16,876 bases of DNA from Synergistaceae bacterium (GTDB lineage: Bacteria; Synergistota; Synergistia; Synergistales; Synergistaceae), in contig JAISLO010000080.1 in assembly GCA_031290815.1 (NCBI GenBank), forward strand, positions 1 through 16,876, written 5' to 3'. This document shows, piece by piece, positions 1 to 6,848 of the stretch. The position numbers and the translations under genes were made by a program. Under the pieces are notes generated by a model, which was not told the origin of the DNA, ran no database searches, and saw nothing but the letters and a program-made list of their open reading frames with translations. Positions within the stretch are counted from its first letter, which is position 1. Each line of letters starts with the position of its first letter.

Positions 1-54
1 AATACCCCCCTCAAACTGTCAAGGACATCCGCGATGCGAGGCCCCGCGGCACAG

Positions 55-615
55 CTATTTGAGCCCCAAAAAGCTCTTTATGCTCTCAAAGTTCATGAAG
101 TCGGCCTTGTTCACGAGGACCCCCTCGGGACTGCGGAGAGTGCCGTCTCCCTCGTGCGCGTGGTTTGCGATGATATGGCCTATCGCGGTGCCGCAGCCGT
201 TGCGCAGCGCTATGACCGTGCCGGAGAACGGATGTCTGAGGTCGCGGCCCATCTGAGACTTGACGGTGCGTCCGTCCGGCGACTTCTCGTATTCGACGAG
301 CTTGCCGACGTCGTGCAGCAGAGCGCCGGCAACGAGCAGGTCGTTGTTGATTTTGAACTTTCCGTCGTCCTTGGCGTAGAGCGAGTTGAACTCTTTCATC
401 GCGAGATACGCCATCCTCGTCACGCCGCGCACGTGAGTGAGGTATGACGCCGGGCAGTCAGGTATCAGAAGCGTGAACGGTATCTTGTCCATGTCCTCCG
501 GCGTCCAGCCCCCGGTCTTGAGCGCGTCCTCGTAACATGACAGCACCTTCTCCTGAAGACCGCCATCCTCGATCCATTCGATCTCTGGCAGCATCTCCCT
601 TATCTTCCTCTTCAT
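55..615 (-). CDS. HD-domain metal-dependent phosphohydrolase family protein
   Basis: A 186-residue protein carrying the HD signature: His61 (in LTHVRG), His101-Asp102 (in LLHDVGK) and further histidines at 128 (RHPFSG), 147, 152 and 154 (HAHEGDG). HD proteins are usually metal-dependent phosphohydrolases acting on nucleotides, but some are only binding modules. Nothing here fixes the substrate. There is no signal peptide or membrane segment, so it is probably cytoplasmic. The ATG has a good Shine-Dalgarno sequence (GGAGGT, about 9 nt upstream). The gene starts 23 nt after the GntR-type regulator stops, on the same strand, so the two are probably co-transcribed. The operon may continue beyond the left edge, since no terminator is visible in the 54 nt after the stop. 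Family assignment is firm; specific function is unknown. Confidence 0.85.
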   Translation of the reverse strand: MKRKIREMLPEIEWIEDGGLQEKVLSCYEDALKTGGWTPEDMDKIPFTLLIPDCPASYLTHVRGVTRMAYLAMKEFNSLYAKDDGKFKINNDLLVAGALLHDVGKLVEYEKSPDGRTVKSQMGRDLRHPFSGTVIALRNGCGTAIGHIIANHAHEGDGTLRSPEGVLVNKADFMNFESIKSFLGLK

Positions 616-638
616 GGCAAAAGCACCTCCGGTTTTTT

Positions 639-1334
639 TTACGCTTGTTGAAGCGCTATAACGCGCATGAGCGTTCTGTATATTCTCTCTATATGATTTG
701 CCGATGTCCTCGACGCGCGTTCGGCGTCGTGGTCCAGTATGGCGTCGAACAGCTTCTCATGCTCGTCGACGAACGCTCGCTTGTCCTCCAGGATGCTGTA
801 TATCTGCTCGTGAGTGGCGAGTATGAGATTGAACTCCATCCTGACTATGTTGACGTATATGAAGTTGTGAGTGGCCTCCGCGATCGCTACGTGAAAGTCG
901 AAGTCCGAACGCGCCCTGCGCGCTATATCCTCGATGTCGTTCATCGTCAGCGACAGAGTGCGGCGCATCTTGGCGATATCGGACGGGTCCGCCTTCCGCG
1001 CAGCCTCCGCGGCGATGGTGGGATCCAGCACCCGGCGGGCCTCCATCAGTTCGAGCACGGCCGAGCCCTCCAGAGGAAGCGTTCCCGAGTCTCCGGCGAT
1101 CTCCTTCGGTCTCCTGACAAAACGCCCCTTGCCTGGGATGCTTTCTATGAGGCCCATCAGCTCGAGCACACTGAACGCCTCCCTCAAGGAACTGCGGCTG
1201 ACTCCGAGGTCGTCGATCATCTTGCGCTCTGGAGGCAGCGGATCGCCATAACCAAAAGTTCCCATCGCGATGGAGTTTTTTATCGTGTCGACCACCTTCT
1301 CGTACTTTTTCTTTCCCTTGATGGTCGCTTCCAT
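639..1334 (-). CDS. GntR-family (FadR subfamily, FCD domain) transcriptional regulator
   Basis: A 231-residue regulator. Residues about 10-75 form the GntR winged helix (PLPPERKMIDDLGVSRSSLR, then a GLIESIPGKGRFV wing). Residues about 92-225 form an all-helical FCD effector domain. The set Asp104, His148 (DFDFHVAIAEATHN), His192 (EHEKLFDAI) and His214 matches the metal-binding Asp/His pattern of FCD domains, whose ligands are often carboxylates. The ligand here cannot be named. The ATG has an AGGGGG Shine-Dalgarno sequence 6 nt upstream, and a promoter lies at 1368-1396. The downstream HD-domain gene is 23 nt away, so the regulator may control itself plus that gene. Length is normal for the family. 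Confidence 0.92.
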   Translation of the reverse strand: MEATIKGKKKYEKVVDTIKNSIAMGTFGYGDPLPPERKMIDDLGVSRSSLREAFSVLELMGLIESIPGKGRFVRRPKEIAGDSGTLPLEGSAVLELMEARRVLDPTIAAEAARKADPSDIAKMRRTLSLTMNDIEDIARRARSDFDFHVAIAEATHNFIYVNIVRMEFNLILATHEQIYSILEDKRAFVDEHEKLFDAILDHDAERASRTSANHIERIYRTLMRVIALQQA

Positions 1335-1367
1335 TTAGATCCCCCTGTGGTGGTCTGATTATCATAC

Positions 1368-1396
1368 ATTATACGCCGTATTTCTGTTTTTTACAA
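1368..1396 (-). promoter_or_regulatory. sigma70-type promoter of the GntR-HD operon
   Basis: On the minus strand TTGTAA (1391-1396) and TATAAT (1368-1373) are separated by 17 nt, and the regulator ATG lies about 34 nt downstream of the -10 box. Just upstream, CCAAATTTGG (1411-1420) is a perfect palindrome and overlaps the inverted repeat AATTT-GGTT-AAATT (1414-1427). It could be an operator, but its position and identity are only suggestive. Confidence 0.7.
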
Positions 1397-1497
1397 GAGT
1401 GGGAGTGAGGCCAAATTTGGTTAAATTCGTCTCCTTTGGCTTGTGGGGCAGGTCGAGGTCGATCTTTAGAAAATTGAAATTGGACTGACCATGAGGA

Positions 1498-2034
1498 TTA
1501 CGTATCCTTCCCCGCGTCGTCTTGCTGACCGCTGACCTTCTCGGATATATATGACTTCACCTGCTCCTTTGGAATATCGAGGGCTGCGGACAGTTCCCCG
1601 AAAAGCATCTCCTCCGCCTGCTTCATAAACATATCCTCCTGAGAGCTGAACTTGCGGTTGTTCTTTATCGAGAATTGTTTTTTCAGGTAAATGCTCATCG
1701 TAAGTTCAATGAGTTTGGCGCAATCCCGAGTTTTCAGGATGGATCTGCAGTGTTCGGCAATCGCCCTGAGATCGCTGCCCTGATAAGGTTCGACCTTCAT
1801 CCCCGGAATCATATCGATGAGCCTCTTCGCGTCATCCTTGGTTATGAGAGGGCGCATCCGCATATTCGTATTATCCGTCGGGTTGTAGATCAAGCAGTCC
1901 TGGTTCAGCGGTTTCATGACATAATACATCCTCTCCTTGTCCACTTTCGGCATATCGAGTCTGGTAATCTCAATAATTCTGCAAACGGAGTTGCTTCCCT
2001 CGTAAACGACTAAATCCCCTATTCGATAATCCAT
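1498..2034 (-). CDS. CarD/CdnL-like RNA polymerase-binding transcriptional regulator
   Basis: A 178-residue protein starting MDYRIGDLVVYEG. This is the opening of the CarD/TRCF RNA-polymerase-interacting domain (residues about 1-65, including YYVMKPL and a short basic loop). The helical C-terminal part (about 70-165, with DAKRLIDMIP and EDMFMKQAEEMLFGELSAAL) matches the CarD DNA-binding helical domain. Known CarD proteins bind the RNA polymerase beta subunit and stabilise open promoter complexes. The ATG has an AGGGAG Shine-Dalgarno sequence about 9 nt upstream. The gene stands alone between the GntR operon and the divergent dinB region. Its base composition looks slightly more AT-rich than its neighbours. 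The only convincing upstream promoter is 230 nt away and is followed at once by a terminator-like hairpin, so expression may be conditional. Confidence 0.9.
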   Translation of the reverse strand: MDYRIGDLVVYEGSNSVCRIIEITRLDMPKVDKERMYYVMKPLNQDCLIYNPTDNTNMRMRPLITKDDAKRLIDMIPGMKVEPYQGSDLRAIAEHCRSILKTRDCAKLIELTMSIYLKKQFSIKNNRKFSSQEDMFMKQAEEMLFGELSAALDIPKEQVKSYISEKVSGQQDDAGKDT

Positions 2035-2204
2035 TCACCAGCGCTCCCTTTCTTGTTGATAAATTTATTTTAGTTCAAAACCTGAGAAAGCGCTGATCAA
2101 ACTGCCAAGATGAAATTCAGCCGTTAGGGCATCTGGCATTGATAAATCAGCCTTCCTGAATAATCACATTGTCTGGACTTTGCCGCGAATCTCGGCGCAT
2201 AAAT
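2035..2204 (-). other. Untranslated region upstream of the CarD-like gene
   Basis: About 170 nt between the terminator-like hairpin and the CarD-like start. I see no open frame of interest and no well-formed second promoter; a TAAAAT box lacks a matching -35. Two similar segments (GGCTGATTTATC and GGCTGAATTTCATC on the minus strand) and two AGCGCT hexamers occur, with no assigned role. Confidence 0.4.
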
Positions 2205-2248
2205 AAAAAAGCGGTTCTGACAACCGGACTTACGTTCGTCAGAACCGC
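2205..2248 (-). terminator. Strong intrinsic terminator hairpin upstream of the CarD-like gene
   Basis: On the minus strand GCGGTTCTGAC (2248-2238) pairs perfectly with GTCAGAACCGC (2221-2211), with a 16-nt loop, and is followed directly by TTTTTTATTT. This is a textbook rho-independent terminator. No gene on the minus strand ends just upstream. Instead a promoter (2262-2291) sits right before it, making this either an attenuator for the CarD-like gene or the 3' end of a very short RNA. Confidence 0.85.
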
Positions 2249-2261
2249 ACGCTTCGTATAT

Positions 2262-2291
2262 ATTATAGCAAATTTATACTGCCCAATGCAA
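2262..2291 (-). promoter_or_regulatory. Minus-strand sigma70-type promoter reading into the 2205-2248 hairpin
   Basis: TTGCAT (2291-2286) and a perfect TATAAT (2267-2262) are separated by 18 nt. The predicted transcript start is near 2255, only about 7 nt before the terminator stem. It is the best promoter candidate for the CarD-like gene, but the transcript would meet the terminator immediately. Confidence 0.65.
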
Positions 2292-2324
2292 AAGGAGCTG
2301 GCAAAAAGATAAGAACCTCGCCGC

Positions 2325-2353
2325 TTGGCAAAGAAATAACAGTCAAATATTAT
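2325..2353 (+). promoter_or_regulatory. Plus-strand sigma70-type promoter of the dinB leader
   Basis: TTGGCA (2325-2330) and TATTAT (2348-2353) with a 17-nt spacer. The predicted start near 2360 gives a leader of about 280 nt before dinB, running through the nitroreductase remnant. It is divergent to the promoter at 2262-2291, with only 33 bp between the two -35 boxes. No convincing LexA-type operator was seen. Confidence 0.6.
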
Positions 2354-2479
2354 TTTAGGATGGTTTTTTAAGCAGTTGGCAGGAGTCGGTGAAACCAAAT
2401 CCGCGCAGCCGTTGCCGGACGCGCGCAAGAGTGGTATAAAACAGTCTGTAGAGTTTGAGTGAGCGGGGAGTGAATTGAT

Positions 2480-2617
2480 ATGAATGTTTCCGAAGCAATT
2501 TTCGAGCGCCGTTCGGCCTGTGCGTTTCCTGATACGTCCGTTCCAGGGGGGCGCAGGGCGGACAGATCTGCCGGCACAGGAAGCCCGATACGAGAGGCAT
2601 TGAGCTCTCTCCGATAG
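2480..2617 (+). pseudogene. 5' remnant of a nitroreductase-family gene
   Basis: An ATG with a good Shine-Dalgarno sequence (GGGGAG, 9 nt upstream) opens a 45-codon frame. Its first 22 residues, MNVSEAIFERRS followed by ACAFPDTSVP, read like the N-terminus of FMN-dependent nitroreductases (usual pattern M-x-V-x-E-A-I-x-x-R-R-S-x-R-x-F-x-D-x-P-V-P). After the VP the resemblance stops, at a run of six G residues. None of the three frames then continues with the expected nitroreductase helix, and the frame ends at TAG 2615-2617. I read it as a gene whose 3' part was deleted, leaving its translation start in the dinB leader. A genuine short peptide or chance resemblance is possible. Confidence 0.5.
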
Positions 2618-2641
2618 ATGATTTGCGCGGCGTGACAGAAG

Positions 2642-3778
2642 ATGACCCGAAAAATCATCCATATAGATATGGATGCTTTTTACGCTTCCATCGAACAGCG
2701 AGATCACCCCGAGTATCGGGGCAAACCGCTAGCCGTTGGACGCGCGGCGGAACGCGGTGTCGTCGCGGCTGCCAGCTATGAAGCGAGGAGATGGGGCATC
2801 CGTTCAGCCATGCCGTCACTGACCGCCATGAATAAATGTCCGGAACTGATCTTCGTCCCGGCTCGCTTCGATGTATACCGCGCGGTTTCCATGCAGATAC
2901 GCTCGATTTTCCTCGAATACACCGACCTCGTCGAACCACTCTCCCTTGACGAGGCGTATCTCGACGTGACGGAGAACAAACCCGGCATTCCCTCCGCTAC
3001 TCTCATAGCCAGGGATATCCGCCGGAGGATACGGCTGGCGACCGGATTGACGGCTTCTGCCGGAGTTTCGTTCAACAAATTCCTCGCGAAAGTTGCGTCG
3101 GATTACAGGAAGCCCAACGGAATGTTTGTCATCAGGCCGGAGGAAGCGGATGCGTTCGCCGAGGCGCTTAAAATCGAACAATTCTGGGGAGTCGGGAAGG
3201 TTACCGCCGAGAAGATGCACAGGCTGGGAATCCATACCGGAGGGGACTTGAGGCGTTTCACGGAGGAAGAGCTGACACTCGTCTTCGGCAAGGGCGGACA
3301 CTCGTATTACTTGAACGCGAGAGGCGAGGACGACCGCGATGTCATACCCGAACGCATAAGAAAGTCCCTTGGCGCGGAGACCACCTTCCTGTCCGACATC
3401 TGCGAAAGAGAGGAGCTTCTGGGGCGCCTGTGGGAGATCGCCCAGGAAGTTTGGGACAGGCTTTCCAAGCATTTCTTCGCCGGCCGGACGGTGACGCTCA
3501 AACTGAAATTCGCCGATTTCCGGGAGATGACAAGGCGAAAGACGCTATCCGCCGCCATCGATAGGTTCGGACTATTTTGGATGGTTGCGAGGGAGCTTCT
3601 TGACTCCACGAACATTGAAAGCGACAGGAGAATCCGCCTTATGGGCCTGACCGTGAGCAACGCGGAGGGCGAACAAAACACGGGATACCGCCAGCTGCTT
3701 CTCGACTTCGGAGACGAGTGGGACGACGGGCCGGCCGCATCGCGCGAGGCGCTTCGGTATGAACCCATGACACGATGA
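2642..3778 (+). CDS. dinB: DNA polymerase IV (Y-family translesion polymerase)
   Basis: A 378-residue Y-family polymerase that copies past DNA lesions at low fidelity. The N-terminus (HIDMDAFYASIE) gives metal ligand Asp9, with Phe13-Tyr14 at the steric-gate region. The second catalytic motif is SLDEAY with Asp103-Glu104. SAGVSFNKFLAKVASDYRKPNG, near residues 140-160, is the conserved palm/fingers motif. WGVGKVTAEKMHRLGI near residue 180 is the helix-hairpin-helix of the thumb, followed by the little-finger domain. Near the C-terminus QLLLDF resembles the QLxLF sliding-clamp binding motif. Length and all motifs are intact, so it should be active. The Shine-Dalgarno sequence at the ATG is weak (AGAAG almost adjacent). 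Expression probably comes from the promoter at 2325-2353 through a leader containing the nitroreductase remnant. No SOS box was recognised. Confidence 0.95.
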   Translation: MTRKIIHIDMDAFYASIEQRDHPEYRGKPLAVGRAAERGVVAAASYEARRWGIRSAMPSLTAMNKCPELIFVPARFDVYRAVSMQIRSIFLEYTDLVEPLSLDEAYLDVTENKPGIPSATLIARDIRRRIRLATGLTASAGVSFNKFLAKVASDYRKPNGMFVIRPEEADAFAEALKIEQFWGVGKVTAEKMHRLGIHTGGDLRRFTEEELTLVFGKGGHSYYLNARGEDDRDVIPERIRKSLGAETTFLSDICEREELLGRLWEIAQEVWDRLSKHFFAGRTVTLKLKFADFREMTRRKTLSAAIDRFGLFWMVARELLDSTNIESDRRIRLMGLTVSNAEGEQNTGYRQLLLDFGDEWDDGPAASREALRYEPMTR

Positions 3779-3810
3779 GAGATCAGCAGCTCTTAATAAT
3801 TAAGTGATGT

Positions 3811-3989
3811 CGATATAATTTTTGCGGGAATTTAGGATATAATTGTGAGCCGTGGATGGGCATGCACTTCGGGGGTGATCGCCGAGTCAACTCAAACACA
3901 GGTCAACTGGGGTGCGCGGCGGACTGAACGCAAAACGCAGCGAGGCTCCATTGGAGCGCTAATATACTTTAGGAGGTATCACGGAGAAA
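3811..3989 (+). promoter_or_regulatory. Promoter region and possibly structured leader of hppA
   Basis: Two TATAAT boxes (3814-3819 and 3838-3843) lie in an AT-rich patch, neither with a good -35 box. The next roughly 120 nt are GC-rich and can form several small helices: GAGT-CA-ACTC near 3898, CAG/CTG around GTCAA just after, and AGCG/CGCT enclosing CTCC-ATT-GGAG near 3941-3962. An AGGAGG Shine-Dalgarno sequence at 3971-3976 follows. It does not match any riboswitch class I can recall, including the fluoride motif, which can precede pyrophosphatase genes. Leader function is therefore only a possibility. Confidence 0.4.
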
Positions 3990-5957
3990 ATGGACATTTT
4001 TAATCAAATGAACATTGCGGTTGCAGCTATGGCCGGCATCGCTCTGATTTACGCAATCGTCGCATCGGCTAAGATAGGCTCCTACGAAGTGACCAATGAG
4101 CGCGTACGCGAACTGTCAGAGATCATCCAGAGCGGGGCCATGGCGTTTCTGTACAGGGAGTATAAGGCGCTCTCGGTCTTTACTGTCATTGTCGCCGTAG
4201 CACTCGGTTTATACCTCGGATTGCCGAGCGCCGCGTGTTTCGTGGCCGGAGCGCTCTGCAGCGCGTTTACCGGTTTTGTTGGGATGAAGGTCGCCACGTC
4301 AGCCAATGGCAGAACGGCGTTCGCGGCCATCAAGGGCATGAACGAGGCGCTTGGAATCGCCTTCAGGGGCGGAAGCGTCATGGGCATGACGGTGGTCGGA
4401 GTGGGACTGCTGGGCGTGTTCGGCGCGTACCTCGTATTCCGCGACGTCGAGGCCATAACCGCTTTCGGGTTTGGAGCGAGTTCCATAGCTCTCTTCGCCA
4501 GGGTGGGCGGAGGCATCTACACGAAGGCGGCAGACGTTGGCGCTGACCTAGTCGGGAAGGTCGAGGCAGGCATCCCGGAGGACGACCCGCGCAACCCCGC
4601 GGTGATAGCCGACAACGTCGGCGACAACGTTGGTGACATAGCCGGAATGGGAGCCGACCTGTTCGAGTCATACGTCAATTCCATACTCGCCGCCATGGCG
4701 GTGGGGGCTGCGGCATTCGGGCTGAACGGCCTCATGTACCCGATGCTGCTGTGCGCGGTCGGAATCATCTCCGCGCTGCTCGGCACGATGTTCGTCCGCG
4801 TGGGCGAGGGCGGCAACCCTCAGAGGGCGCTCAGCGCGGGATTGTTCTCCACCGGCGCGTTCATGATAATCGGGACGTACTTCCTGACCAAGCAGCTCTT
4901 TGGCGACATAAACCTGTTCTGGTCGGTAGTGGGCGGCGTGGTATGCGGAGTCATCATAGGCCAGATAACTGAGGTCTACACGTCGGCGGACTACGCTTCG
5001 GTCAAGGAAATAGCCGCGGCTTCGAACACCGGGACGGCGACGAATATACTCGCCGGTATATCGGTCGGCATGAAGTCAACGGTCGCGCCAGTCATTTTCA
5101 TCTGCGCCGCCACGATGACAGGGGTCTATTTCGGAGGCCTCTTTGGAATAGCCTGCTCCGCTGTCGGAATGCTCTCGATCACCGGCATGGTCCTCTCGGT
5201 CGACGCTTACGGCCCGATAAGCGACAACGCGGGAGGCATAGCCGAGATGGCCGGTCTGCCCGAGAATGTCCGCAAGATAACAGACAGGCTCGACGCGGTC
5301 GGCAACACGACGGCCGCCGTCGGCAAGGGATTGGCTATAGGTTCGGCCACGCTCTCCGCCCTGGCGCTCTTCGTCTCGTACGCGACAGCCACGAAGCTCG
5401 AAAAAATCGATCTCATCGATCCTAATGTCATGGTCGGTCTATTCATCGGAGGAGTTCTCCCCTTCATATTCAGCGCCCTGTCCATCCAAGCCGTGAGCCG
5501 CGCCGCCGAGAGGATGATAGAGGAGGTCCGGCGTCAGTTCCGCGAGATTCCGGGCATTATGGAGGGCACCGCGCGCCCTGAGTACGAGAAGTGCGTCGAT
5601 ATCTCGACGGCAGCCGCAATAAGGGAGATGCTGATACCAGGGTTGATGGCCGTCGTAGTGCCCATCCTAGTGGGCAAGCTCCTCGGAGCGCCTGCTCTTG
5701 GAGGGTTGCTGGGCGGCTCCATAGTCACCGGGGTCATGATGGCGATATTCATGTCCAACTCGGGCGGCGCCTGGGATAACGCAAAGAAGTTCATCGAGGA
5801 GGGAAATCACGGCGGAAAAGGGTCCCCCGCGCACGCGGCAGCCGTAAACGGCGATACTGTAGGCGACCCGTTCAAGGACACCGCCGGCCCAAGCCTGAAC
5901 ATCCTGATCAAACTCATGACCGTGGTCTCGCTCGTGCTCGCGCCGTTGTTCGTCTAA
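3990..5957 (+). CDS. hppA: Membrane-bound ion-translocating pyrophosphatase (K+-dependent type)
   Basis: A 655-residue, very hydrophobic integral membrane protein with about 16 predicted membrane spans. It hydrolyses pyrophosphate and pumps H+ or Na+ across the cytoplasmic membrane. The catalytic loops are intact: DVGADLVGKVE near residue 187 with the DNVGDNVGD motif near residue 210 (both Mg-PPi ligands), and GDTVGDPFKDTAGPSLN near residue 628. GNTTAAVGKG (residues 437-446) has Ala and Gly at the two positions that carry Lys and Thr in potassium-independent enzymes, so potassium dependence is expected. GADLFESY holds the semi-conserved glutamate seen in Na+ pumps and many bacterial H+ pumps, so the ion cannot be decided. 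The gene is monocistronic with its own leader. It has AGGAGG 13 nt upstream of the ATG and a nearer GGAG. It ends 32 nt before a strong stem-loop. Confidence 0.97.
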   Translation: MDIFNQMNIAVAAMAGIALIYAIVASAKIGSYEVTNERVRELSEIIQSGAMAFLYREYKALSVFTVIVAVALGLYLGLPSAACFVAGALCSAFTGFVGMKVATSANGRTAFAAIKGMNEALGIAFRGGSVMGMTVVGVGLLGVFGAYLVFRDVEAITAFGFGASSIALFARVGGGIYTKAADVGADLVGKVEAGIPEDDPRNPAVIADNVGDNVGDIAGMGADLFESYVNSILAAMAVGAAAFGLNGLMYPMLLCAVGIISALLGTMFVRVGEGGNPQRALSAGLFSTGAFMIIGTYFLTKQLFGDINLFWSVVGGVVCGVIIGQITEVYTSADYASVKEIAAASNTGTATNILAGISVGMKSTVAPVIFICAATMTGVYFGGLFGIACSAVGMLSITGMVLSVDAYGPISDNAGGIAEMAGLPENVRKITDRLDAVGNTTAAVGKGLAIGSATLSALALFVSYATATKLEKIDLIDPNVMVGLFIGGVLPFIFSALSIQAVSRAAERMIEEVRRQFREIPGIMEGTARPEYEKCVDISTAAAIREMLIPGLMAVVVPILVGKLLGAPALGGLLGGSIVTGVMMAIFMSNSGGAWDNAKKFIEEGNHGGKGSPAHAAAVNGDTVGDPFKDTAGPSLNILIKLMTVVSLVLAPLFV

Positions 5958-5975
5958 ACGGACCGCCCAGCCGCG

Positions 5976-6038
5976 AAAAAAAATGATAATCAAATCGGCC
6001 CCGCTCGTCAGCCAAGAGACAAGCGGGGCCGATTTGAT
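5976..6038. terminator. Strong stem-loop terminator between hppA and the convergent tRNA-Ser
   Basis: ATCAAATCGGCCCCGCT (5989-6005) pairs perfectly with its complement at 6022-6038, giving a 17-bp stem and a 16-nt loop. On the minus strand eight T residues (5983-5976) follow after a 5-nt offset, which suits termination of the tRNA transcript. On the plus strand only short T stretches follow, but the stem lies just after hppA and probably ends or protects that mRNA too. Confidence 0.8.
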
Positions 6039-6228
6039 AATCTGAGTATCAGGTTGTCTTGGGCATAGAGATGTATGAGCGATTCGATTCGTGGAGCGAG
6101 CCGCCGGTTCGCCATCCCGGGCTTGTTATCTGAGACAGCCCGATACTCATAAACATTTAAAGCACCACAGCCTCGATTTTTCCGTCCTGATTCCGTTGTA
6201 TGAAAAAGTAGAGTAGAATAATAAGCCT

Positions 6229-6316
6229 TGGCGGAGGGCGCAGGATTCGAACCCGCGGTGGGTTGCCCCACAATTGATTTCAAGTCAACCGCCTTCGACC
6301 ACTCGGCCAGCCCTCC
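6229..6316 (-). tRNA. tRNA-Ser (anticodon UGA)
   Basis: An 88-nt class II tRNA on the minus strand. The acceptor stem is GGAGGGC with GCCCTCC, followed by discriminator G and an encoded CCA. The anticodon loop is CTTGAAA with TGA at 6282-6280. A long variable arm (GTGGG/CCCAC around GCAA) is typical of serine tRNAs. The T arm contains GGTTCGAATCC. The gene reads UCA and, by wobble, other UCN serine codons. Confidence 0.97.
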
Positions 6317-6327
6317 AATCTTGTGAT

Positions 6328-6355
6328 ATTATACTTGCACCTCCGGATTGCGCAA
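6328..6355 (-). promoter_or_regulatory. Promoter of the tRNA-Ser gene
   Basis: On the minus strand TTGCGC (6355-6350) and a perfect TATAAT (6333-6328) are 16 nt apart. The mature tRNA begins 11 nt after the -10 box. The promoter occupies the region just upstream of the divergent thioesterase gene, which argues against the far-upstream TTG start of that gene. Confidence 0.6.
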
Positions 6356-6404
6356 TATGCATTCTCGGGATGAAAATTTAGAGCATCTTTTGGGGGTTTG
6401 TCGT

Positions 6405-6848
6405 GTGACGAAGACCGGTGCACCTTTCGTACAGGTCTGTACGTTTCGCGTAAGATACAGCGAGACAGATACGATGGGGATAGTTTTCAACGCGAATTAC
6501 CTGTCATGGTTTGAGGTGGCCAGGACCGAATTCTGCAGAAATTTCGGAAAACCTTACAGCTTTTGGGAGGCGAAGAAATTTTTTCTGCCGGTGGTGGAGT
6601 CCTACTGCCGCTACAAGTCTCCATGCGGTTATGACGACATCGTCTCGCTCTTTTGCAGAATGCCGGCAGAACATCTCAAGCCGCACAGCGTCCTGTTCGA
6701 GTACAGGATAACGCACGATACAGGCCGCCTTGTCGCCGAAGGGTGGACGAAACACGCGTTTGTAAACGCCGAGTCAAAGCTCTACCGAAAGGACAATGAG
6801 TTTCAGAAATGGCTGATGGAAGAGGCGGCAAAATATTGCGCGGAGTAG
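6405..6848 (+). CDS. YbgC/4HBT-type acyl-CoA thioesterase
   Basis: A hotdog-fold thioesterase of 147 residues from the GTG at 6405. I chose this start because GGGGG lies 8 nt upstream and the longer TTG start (6348) would overlap the tRNA promoter. The frame is open back to that TTG. The active-site region RYSETDTMGIVFNANY carries the conserved catalytic Asp (residue 22) and the conserved helix start NYLSWFEVARTEF. The position often held by His before A/G-N-Y is Asn (residue 29). Such proteins hydrolyse acyl-CoA or acyl-ACP thioesters in the cytoplasm; the acyl substrate cannot be inferred. The 3' end overlaps the pseudopilin gene by 40 nt, which suggests translational coupling although the functions seem unrelated. 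Confidence 0.88.
   Translation: MTKTGAPFVQVCTFRVRYSETDTMGIVFNANYLSWFEVARTEFCRNFGKPYSFWEAKKFFLPVVESYCRYKSPCGYDDIVSLFCRMPAEHLKPHSVLFEYRITHDTGRLVAEGWTKHAFVNAESKLYRKDNEFQKWLMEEAAKYCAE

Noticed and set aside
537..1358. A 273-codon plus-strand open frame over the GntR gene, and similar long plus-strand frames inside the PilY1-like gene (for example 7523-8182)
   Set aside because: They lie antisense to well-supported genes, have biased low-complexity translations and no ribosome sites or recognisable domains.
2382..2410. A segment in the dinB leader loosely like a cobalamin riboswitch core (GGTGAAA, then AATCC, then GCAGCC)
   Set aside because: Only about 20 nt lie between the expected transcript start and this segment, leaving no room for the outer helices. 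The rest of the consensus is missing, and dinB is not a cobalamin-related gene.
2468..2500. A LexA-like box (GAAT followed by GTTTC) ahead of dinB
   Set aside because: It lacks the symmetric half-site and lies about 120 nt downstream of the likely promoter.
2147..2707. A 186-codon minus-strand open frame across the dinB leader
   Set aside because: It runs through the terminator stem, two promoters and the dinB start, and its translation resembles no protein family.
6229..6316. tRNA-Ser as an integration site for a mobile element
   Set aside because: No integrase gene and no duplicated tRNA 3' end are visible on either side.
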